Origin: an uncultured Coriobacteriaceae bacterium
Lineage (GTDB): Bacteria; Actinomycetota; Coriobacteriia; Coriobacteriales; Atopobiaceae
NCBI GenBank assembly: GCA_902801175.1
Contig: CADCHF010000014.1
Coordinates: 1-48,561, forward strand
Length of the DNA: 48,561 bases
Direction: 5' to 3'
Shown here: positions 43,337 to 48,561 of the stretch, piece by piece
Position numbering within the stretch: position 1 is the first letter of the stretch
Layout of the letters: each line of letters starts with the position of its first letter
Position numbers and translations under genes: made by a program
The notes under the pieces: generated by a model
Told to the model about the DNA's origin: nothing
Database searches by the model: none
Seen by the model: only the letters and a program-made list of their open reading frames with translations

Positions 43337-44134
43337 CTACTCTGCGTCAACCTGCACGCAGTACCAGTAGGTGCTGTCGCCCTTGTAACGCACGGCATAG
43401 CCAGAGGCCTCGTCGGCCAGCTTAAAGACCTCACACTCAACAGTGTCCTTGGCGTCCGAAGGATGCGCCACAGCCGTGCCGAGCGAATCGCTCACCTGCG
43501 AGCCATCGAGCTGCTGCGTGTACATGCCGTCGATGAGCGCAGAGAGCACCGTTCCGTCGCTCATCTCAACGATGGGATACAGGTCGACCGTGCCCATGGG
43601 ATGCTCGCCGTCCTCGGGCTCGGGCAGCAGGTCCTCGGTCGGAGCGCCATCGTAGGCCTCCTCCTCGGCACTTGGATCAATGCCAAGGTCGCCTGCGCTC
43701 TCGTCGGTGTCTTCGGCGGCACCCTCTTCAGCCACCGCAGCGTCGGTGACGACGGTCTCGCTAAGTTCGCTGTCCTCTGCCGCAGCGCTCTTTGGGGCAT
43801 GCATGGTCTGTTGCCCAGTCGGCATCATCACGCGCACCACAACAATGCCGGCCAGCAGCACTGCCGCAAGCGGGAGCAGCCATTTGGCAGCGTTCCTGTG
43901 CTTGGGTGCGGGAACGACCTCTGCCGCATGCGTACCGGTCTCAGCATCGCTAGCTGCCTGCGCACGAGGCAGAACCGTGGTCTTGGGAACCTCTACGTTA
44001 TCCTGTTCATTTGCCAGCTGTGCCTGGCGGTCCTTCAAGTTGCTCAAAATGCGCTCCTGTGCCTCTTTGCTCATGGTTACACTGTCAAACGCTTCAAATA
44101 CCTGTTGATTCAGCTGATCGTCACGCCCGTCCAT
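43337..44134 (-). CDS. Putative anti-sigma factor, single-pass membrane protein
   Basis: A 265-residue protein with a cytoplasmic N-terminus of about 80 residues, one transmembrane helix (about 84-104, KWLLPLAAVLLAGIVVVRVM) and an acidic extracellular part (Glu/Asp/Ala-rich at 120-180, then a globular end). It lacks the HxxxCxxC of ZAS-type anti-sigma factors. Position supports the role: its ATG overlaps the sigma gene's stop (TAATG), a classic sigma/anti-sigma arrangement. No domain family recognised beyond that. Confidence 0.75.
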   Translation of the reverse strand: MDGRDDQLNQQVFEAFDSVTMSKEAQERILSNLKDRQAQLANEQDNVEVPKTTVLPRAQAASDAETGTHAAEVVPAPKHRNAAKWLLPLAAVLLAGIVVVRVMMPTGQQTMHAPKSAAAEDSELSETVVTDAAVAEEGAAEDTDESAGDLGIDPSAEEEAYDGAPTEDLLPEPEDGEHPMGTVDLYPIVEMSDGTVLSALIDGMYTQQLDGSQVSDSLGTAVAHPSDAKDTVECEVFKLADEASGYAVRYKGDSTYWYCVQVDAE

Positions 44135-44610
44135 TACGACTCACCTCCCAAGGCCGAACGCAATAGCCCGCGTGCGTCCCGCAGCCTGTTGCGAACGGTC
44201 GACGGCTTGTCGCCCAGCATCTGGGCGATCTCATCGGTCTTGAGACCCTCGTAGTAGTGCAGGTACACCACGTCCTTGTACTTGTCGGGCAATCTCAGCA
44301 CCGCATCGAGCGTGGCGTCGATTGGATCCGCCTGACGTGGATCGGCCATCTCCCGCTCGGGCATTGCGTCCACCCGGCTGCGCGCTGCGCTCTTGAGTAT
44401 GTCGCGGCAGAGGTTTGACGCGCACACAATGAGCCAGGCACGCTCATGTTGCTCGCTATCAAAGGCGCGCGGATTGTCAACCAGCTTCATGAACGTTGAC
44501 TGCGTTGCGTCCTCCGCGTCTGCCGCCGACCCCAAAAACGAATAACACACCCGGTAGACCGTCTGCACGTGCCTGCGGAAAACTGCCTCGATATCGCAGG
44601 TCTCGCTCAC
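44134..44610 (-). CDS. ECF RNA polymerase sigma factor
   Basis: A 158-residue group IV sigma factor. Region 2 is at about 10-75 (YSFLGSAADAEDATQSTFMK) and region 4 at about 100-155 (YLHYYEGLKTDEIAQMLGDK, then PSTVRNRLRDARGLLR). No sigma-1.1 or region 3. It would redirect RNA polymerase, probably to its own operon and envelope genes, when released by the membrane protein encoded next. First gene of the sigma/anti-sigma/vWA group, downstream of scrB's terminator. Confidence 0.92.
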   Translation of the reverse strand: MSETCDIEAVFRRHVQTVYRVCYSFLGSAADAEDATQSTFMKLVDNPRAFDSEQHERAWLIVCASNLCRDILKSAARSRVDAMPEREMADPRQADPIDATLDAVLRLPDKYKDVVYLHYYEGLKTDEIAQMLGDKPSTVRNRLRDARGLLRSALGGES

Positions 44611-44761
44611 GACTGCCTCCCCTCACCTTAGAAACGATCAAGAGTCCCCTTTTGTCGGGAACTCTCGTCATGATACCCAGCACATAAGGAGAGGCCGTGT
44701 GCCCTACAGAAAGAGCGCGAAATGACAGGCTGGCACGTCCGCCGTCTCTCCCAACAAGAAC

Positions 44762-44800
44762 GCCGCCCCCAAAGCCAAAGCTTAGGGGCGGCTGCGCTTT
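44762..44800 (-). terminator. Terminator after scrB
   Basis: GCCGCCCC (44762-44769) pairs with GGGGCGGC (44785-44792); on the minus strand TTCTTGTT follows. Confidence 0.65.
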
Positions 44801-44829
44801 GCAAGGGCTAGCTGTTGCTCAGAAGGTGC

Positions 44830-46254
44830 CTACATCTCGTGGGAGTCGGCGTAGGCGTTTGCCATGGCGTCCTCCATGGGATACATGACGGCCTTCTCGC
44901 ACTTGAAGCTTGCCTCGACCTTGAACATGTCGCTCACCGGGAACCAACGGGTAGAGAACACCGTCTCGCCGCTGTTCGCGTAGATCTCGATGGCAGAGGT
45001 GTCAACGAGCACGCGGAGGTTCTCAAGATGGCTGAGCGGCACCTGACGGTCAACGCGACCACCAGAGACATGACCATCGGTGAAGCTCACCTCGAGCTTC
45101 TCGCCGGTGTAGGCAATCTCGAGCACGTCGTCGAGCACGAGCGCGCCAACGCCCTCGATGCCGTCGAGCACGATGTCGCCGCGATGCTCGTCGATAGCAA
45201 CGTGACGGCTCACGTGCAGTGGGATCTCCTCGCCGCGGGCAGCCTCGATCTCGGTCACGGGGTACTGGCGGAGCAGGCCGTTCTCGCCAATCGACAGCTC
45301 GCGGGCAACGGTCAGGCAGTGGGCCCAAGGCAGGCCGTCGGGCGTGCTGGTACGGTTGCCCTCAAAGGTGCCCATCCAGCCAATGAGGATGGTACGGCCC
45401 TTGTCGTCCACAAACACCTGCGGGGCGTAGAAGTCGTAGCCCAGGTCCCACTCCACAAAGGTGTTCTCGTCCACGAGCACCGTGTCGAGGATGGAGCCGT
45501 CCAGCGGGAAGTAGCCGGCCTCCCAGAGGTTCTGCCAGCGGTCGACCTCATCGGGCAGGCCCTGAGGGCACACGGCCAAGAAGTCGTGGCCGTCGATCTG
45601 CACGATGTTGGGGCACTCCCACATGTAGCCAAAGGGGTTCTTGGAGTAGACCTGCGACTTGATGCGCCAGGTGTAACCGTCGTCGGAGCCGTAGAGCAGC
45701 ACCATACCCTGGTCGCTGTAGTCACGGGCGCCAAGAAGCATCCAGAGGCGGCCGTCCTGCTCCCACACCTTGGGGTCACGCACGTGCAGCGTGCAGACGT
45801 CGGGGTAGTCGGAGTTGCGAAGCAGCACGTGCTTCTCCGAGTAGTGGACACCGTCCTCGCTGGTAACGAGAATCTCGTTTGCCTCGCGACCGGTGTGAAC
45901 GAAGTCGATGCCTGCCTCGGGGTCGTCCTTGTTGACGACGTTGCCCGTGTAGTAAAGGCACAGGAGGTCTCCGCCGTCGGACGCAGCGCCGTGGCGCACG
46001 AGTGCCGAGCCAGAGAAGACGCCATTGCGGTCCTCGGCGATGTCGGTCACCAGAGAGGTGCCGCAGTCCTTCCAATGCAGAAGGTCAGGCGAGGTGAAGT
46101 GGCGCCAGTACTTGGTGTCGATCTGGGGCCAAACGGGGTTGAACTGGAAGAACGCGTGGTATTCACCTCGAAACTGGCAAAGGCCGTTGGGGTCGTTGAG
46201 CCAGCCCGTCTTGGGGGCGATATGGAATCCGAGACGATACCTGTCAGTTGACAT
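44830..46254 (-). CDS. scrB: Sucrose-6-phosphate hydrolase (GH32)
   Basis: A 474-residue invertase-type enzyme. The nucleophile is Asp21 in GWLNDPNG, the transition-state Asp is in VRDPKVW, and the acid/base Glu in MWECPNI; FSGSA lies between. The C-terminal beta-sandwich (about 330-474) is complete. It cleaves sucrose-6-phosphate to glucose-6-phosphate and fructose. The start has AAGGAGC ten bases upstream. No sucrose PTS permease or LacI-type ScrR is in this window, so sucrose uptake must be encoded elsewhere. Downstream of murT on the same strand. Confidence 0.93.
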   Translation of the reverse strand: MSTDRYRLGFHIAPKTGWLNDPNGLCQFRGEYHAFFQFNPVWPQIDTKYWRHFTSPDLLHWKDCGTSLVTDIAEDRNGVFSGSALVRHGAASDGGDLLCLYYTGNVVNKDDPEAGIDFVHTGREANEILVTSEDGVHYSEKHVLLRNSDYPDVCTLHVRDPKVWEQDGRLWMLLGARDYSDQGMVLLYGSDDGYTWRIKSQVYSKNPFGYMWECPNIVQIDGHDFLAVCPQGLPDEVDRWQNLWEAGYFPLDGSILDTVLVDENTFVEWDLGYDFYAPQVFVDDKGRTILIGWMGTFEGNRTSTPDGLPWAHCLTVARELSIGENGLLRQYPVTEIEAARGEEIPLHVSRHVAIDEHRGDIVLDGIEGVGALVLDDVLEIAYTGEKLEVSFTDGHVSGGRVDRQVPLSHLENLRVLVDTSAIEIYANSGETVFSTRWFPVSDMFKVEASFKCEKAVMYPMEDAMANAYADSHEM

Positions 46255-46291
46255 TTGTTCTGATGCTCCTTGCGATGGGGCTTCTAATACA

Positions 46292-46330
46292 CGCTCACGG
46301 GCGCGGCTTTCGTTGCCGTGCCCGTGAGCG
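46292..46330. other. Hairpin in the scrB leader
   Basis: Eleven-base perfect stem CGCTCACGGGC (46292-46302) with GCCCGTGAGCG (46320-46330), 17-base loop, between murT's end and scrB's start. It could end the murT transcript or form a regulatory structure for scrB; no T-run is seen. Confidence 0.55.
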
Positions 46331-46458
46331 ATAGGATTTATATCAGATGCTGAGCGTACAAAAATGCCCTTCGCCGACTTACGCTCGCTTTGATGAAACC
46401 TTCACATGAGTGGATGTTTCTTGGAGTCGGCGTGCGTCCTGAAGGTGGCTTTGCGCCT

Positions 46459-47826
46459 CTACTCAGACCAGTAGTCAACAGGCTGGTACTTCTTCACCAG
46501 CTCAAGGCGGAGCGCCTCGATGGTCGAGCAGTTGGCAATGACGTTGACGGGCTCGCCGATGGCGGCAATGTCCTCAACGAGGCGCGCGTAGTCGGTCTGC
46601 ACGCGGATGCTAGACTCCGGCACGCCAGCGCGCAGCAAGCGGTCGCGCATGTCCTCGTACTTTGGGCCACCAACAATGACCTGCGTGTCTGCAGTGCAGA
46701 GCTTCTCCCAACGCACATCCTGAATCCAGTCGGTGGTGATACCGTCCATGATCTCGGCGCCAAGCAGGCATACCAAGTGCTTTGGAAGGTCGCCCTCCGA
46801 GACCACCATGTTGATGAGCTGGTTGCAACCTGCGGTGTTCTTCATGAGCAGCAGGCGCGTGGGCGTACCGTCAAGGTCAAAGATCTCAAAGCGATGTGCC
46901 GCGTGGGTGAAGTGCGCAAGGGCCGCAAACACATCCTCCTTCGCCATGCCCGTCGTGAGCAGCCCCGCCACGGCAGCCACGGCGTTGTAGACGTCGTAGC
47001 CCGCGCGGACGTTGGCCTCGACCACGTACTCCTCGCCGTTGATGCGCAGCGTGAGCGTGCAGCTCTTCTCGCGCGGATTCTCGATCTTGGTGCAGGCGAT
47101 GTCGGGGGCATGGTGCGTGCGTCCACACGAGGGGCAGGTATAGTTGCCCAGGTGCGCAAAGGTGCGGTGGATAAACTCGAGCTGAGCGCCGCAGTCGATG
47201 CACTCGACCGAAGCGTCGTAGTCGGCAATGCCGTCCTCGTACACGGGACACTCAACGCCAAACCACACGATCTTGTTGCTCACGACGTCGGCGATGGAGG
47301 CGGTAACCTGGCAGTCGGCATTGAGCACGAGCGTTGTGTTGGGCGAGCTCTGCGCAGCCTTAATGATGTAGTCGCGTGCCGTGGTCCAGCTGGAGTAGCG
47401 GTCAACCTGGTCGCGATAGAGGTTTGTAACCACCATGACCTGCGGGTCCATGGCCGGCAGGATGGTCTTGGAAGCACCTTCGTCGCTCTCGATCACGGCC
47501 CAGTCGCTCTTGCGCTTGCCGCCAATGGAGCTGTCGAGGCAGAGCGTTGTTGCAATACCCTGCTCGAGGTTGGTCGACGAAGGGTCATAGGCGGCTGTTC
47601 CATAGGTGTTGATGACCGCCTGCTGCACAATGTGAGTCGTAGTGGTCTTGCCGTTGGTACCAGTAATGACAATGGTCTTATGGCCCTGCGAGAGCTCCTT
47701 GATGATGTTGCGATCAACCACAAGGGCAACCTTGCCGGGCATGGCGCGAGCCGTGCGGCCAAGGGCTCGCATGAAGCGATAGGTTGCCTTGCAGGCCAAG
47801 ATGGCGGCGCTCGATTTAATAGACAT
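46459..47826 (-). CDS. murT: MurT-like Mur ligase (lipid II amidation)
   Basis: A 455-residue cytoplasmic ligase. The Mur ATP loop is TGTNGKTTTTH (Lys60), the central domain holds a zinc ribbon CIDC...CPSC (about residues 208-240), and the C-terminal domain is DUF1727 (IMDGITTDWIQDVRWEKL). With the glutaminase GatD, MurT amidates the D-glutamate of lipid II. The ATG at 47826 follows GGGGAGG. Strikingly, gatD, usually the adjacent gene, is not next to it here; scrB lies downstream and tRNA upstream. Identification is firm; the missing partner is noted. Confidence 0.92.
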   Translation of the reverse strand: MSIKSSAAILACKATYRFMRALGRTARAMPGKVALVVDRNIIKELSQGHKTIVITGTNGKTTTTHIVQQAVINTYGTAAYDPSSTNLEQGIATTLCLDSSIGGKRKSDWAVIESDEGASKTILPAMDPQVMVVTNLYRDQVDRYSSWTTARDYIIKAAQSSPNTTLVLNADCQVTASIADVVSNKIVWFGVECPVYEDGIADYDASVECIDCGAQLEFIHRTFAHLGNYTCPSCGRTHHAPDIACTKIENPREKSCTLTLRINGEEYVVEANVRAGYDVYNAVAAVAGLLTTGMAKEDVFAALAHFTHAAHRFEIFDLDGTPTRLLLMKNTAGCNQLINMVVSEGDLPKHLVCLLGAEIMDGITTDWIQDVRWEKLCTADTQVIVGGPKYEDMRDRLLRAGVPESSIRVQTDYARLVEDIAAIGEPVNVIANCSTIEALRLELVKKYQPVDYWSE

Positions 47827-48099
47827 ATGCGACCTCCCCAAGTTGCTGCGTCAAAGCAGCTGCTCAAAGGCGTATGTGCGATACAACGTAAGACAGTATA
47901 AGGTGAGAGCGGGTTTGGGTTGGTTTTGAAACGCGATGGTGTGTTGGGATTGTCGCGAGCTTGTATGCGCAGCGGGCCCAGATGCTTTTGGTCATATATA
48001 TGCAGCATTGAGTCCATTCATCGGCGCCAGACCTAATTGTTGCGGTGATACCTCCCTTCGTTCAAATTATGGAGGTCGTGCGAATTGTCCAAAATACGG
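47827..48099. other. Intergenic region upstream of murT
   Basis: About 270 bases with no gene. It presumably contains the divergent murT promoter. Nothing else is recognised until the tRNA promoter at 48100. Confidence 0.5.
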
Positions 48100-48128
48100 T
48101 TGAATCAGCCAACTCGAGCGTTTATATT
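48100..48128 (+). promoter_or_regulatory. Sigma-70 promoter of tRNA-fMet
   Basis: TTGAAT (48100-48105) and TATATT (48123-48128) with a 17-base spacer, placing transcription start about 25 bases before the tRNA. Confidence 0.8.
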
Positions 48129-48159
48129 AACTATCCGCGCACACGATGCGCCCAGACAT

Positions 48160-48236
48160 TGCGGGGTGGAGCAGTCTGGTAGCTCGCCGGGCTCATAACC
48201 CGGAGGTCGTAGGTTCAAATCCTGCCCCCGCGACCA
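48160..48236 (+). tRNA. Initiator tRNA-Met (anticodon CAT)
   Basis: A 77-nt cloverleaf with encoded CCA. Anticodon loop CTCATAA is closed by three G-C pairs (GGG/CCC), and the first acceptor pair is not Watson-Crick (T1 with G72); both are hallmarks of the initiator. T arm GTAGG-TTCAAAT-CCTGC is regular. Its 3' end adjoins a terminator and a probable integrated element. Confidence 0.95.
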
Positions 48237-48245
48237 AACATGAAG

Positions 48246-48277
48246 CCCCTGACCAGCAGAGATGGTCAGGGGTTTTT
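48246..48277 (+). terminator. Terminator after tRNA-fMet
   Basis: Perfect ten-base stem CCCCTGACCA (48246-48255) with TGGTCAGGGG (48263-48272), then TTTTTC. Confidence 0.9.
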
Positions 48278-48281
48278 CTTA

Positions 48282-48342
48282 TGGACGAATCCCAAGGCCT
48301 CGTTTTGTGGGCGAATGGACGAATTTTGGACGAATCGCCCAC
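48282..48342. repeat. Short direct repeats, possible integrase arm sites
   Basis: Three copies of TGGACGAAT (48282-48290, 48316-48324, 48327-48335), with the last two inside an inverted repeat GTGGGCGA / TCGCCCAC (48307-48342). Such short repeats next to a tRNA 3' end are common at integrase attachment sites. Confidence 0.55.
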
Positions 48343-48356
48343 GCCAATAAAGCCCA

Positions 48357-48561
48357 CTACTGCAAACATTTGCGCACGTCGGCCAATGGACTAGGGATTT
48401 CTCCGAGCGGTAACAAGCCCTCCCCATTACAGTCTGAGTTGGCTTCCGAAGACTGAGCGATGGCCCCGGCGACGGCTGGGGCTATCTTCTTGTCAGCCCT
48501 GCGGGGCCGCCGACCGGCCTCCCCCGGATGGCCCTCTGCCCCTGCCTCTGCCGAAGGCCCG
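48357..48561 (-). CDS. Possible 5'-truncated reading frame entering from the right edge
   Basis: An open frame of 67 codons read leftward from the edge, ending at TAG (48357-48359). The deduced end includes AEGHPGEAGRRPRRADKK and GEGLLPLGEIPSPLADVRKC. I do not recognise a family. GC is higher than in the preceding region. Position after the tRNA and repeats would fit the first gene of an integrated element, but other frames are partly open too, so this is tentative. Confidence 0.25.
   Translation of the reverse strand, partial: GPSAEAGAEGHPGEAGRRPRRADKKIAPAVAGAIAQSSEANSDCNGEGLLPLGEIPSPLADVRKCLQ

Noticed and set aside
48282..48342. CRISPR-like repeats
   Set aside because: Nine-base repeats with irregular short spacing; no array structure.
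1..48561. rRNA genes, insertion sequences or complete prophage genes
   Set aside because: None recognised within the window; only repeats and a possible element edge at the right end.

Overview
The window is about 48.6 kb of moderately high-GC bacterial chromosome, densely packed on both strands, with small intergenic gaps and several rho-independent hairpins. Gene style (PTS and glycoside hydrolases, LTA-synthase-type enzyme, MurT, Tat lipoprotein, GC-biased codons, no respiratory genes in view) fits a fermentative, Gram-positive-type actinobacterium, most probably class Coriobacteriia (Olsenella/Atopobium-like). That placement is an inference from recognised families; no database search was possible.

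Layout. 1-10 kb is a sugar block: a truncated GH5 glucanase, a nitrilase-family amidase, a TreR-like regulator divergent from treP-treC-malL (trehalose PTS, phosphotrehalase, oligo-1,6-glucosidase), then on the other strand a ROK glucokinase followed by two paralogous orphan PTS EIIA proteins. 10-13 kb: M32 carboxypeptidase, D-aminoacyl-tRNA deacylase, and MscL carrying a C-terminal zinc ribbon, followed by a REPIN-like inverted repeat. 13-20 kb: a gamma-carbonic-anhydrase/GNAT fusion, glycerate kinase, a membrane-anchored spermidine-synthase-like protein coupled to an M20 peptidase, and an LTA-synthase-family enzyme. 20-27 kb: glycerol kinase translationally coupled to a monoacylglycerol-lipase-like hydrolase, a small HD hydrolase coupled to a DUF2130 coiled-coil protein with a nuclease-like motif, and O-acetylhomoserine sulfhydrylase. 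27-31 kb: an esterase-fold protein with a 200-residue histone-H1-like tail, an ATP-grasp ligase, and the AzlCD exporter. 31-39 kb: an iron-sulfur aldo/keto reductase, a 37-bp perfect inverted repeat, a Pit phosphate transporter with its PhoU-like partner, an XRE regulator, ADP-ribosylglycohydrolase, GNAT, ChbG-type deacetylase and a class II glutamine amidotransferase. 39-48 kb: an RpiR regulator next to a Tat-exported lipoprotein hydrolase, an ECF sigma/anti-sigma/vWA cluster, sucrose-6-phosphate hydrolase, MurT, and an initiator tRNA beyond which a probable integrated element begins.

How the genes work together. Trehalose enters as trehalose-6-phosphate (TreP), TreC splits it to glucose and glucose-6-phosphate, and Glk phosphorylates the free glucose. 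ScrB does the equivalent for sucrose-6-phosphate. The lipase and GlpK would feed glycerol from monoglycerides to glycerol-3-phosphate. The most unusual content is the H1-tailed esterase next to the ATP-grasp enzyme, the DUF2130/HD pair, the REP-like repeat family, and the large perfect hairpin at 32.4 kb.
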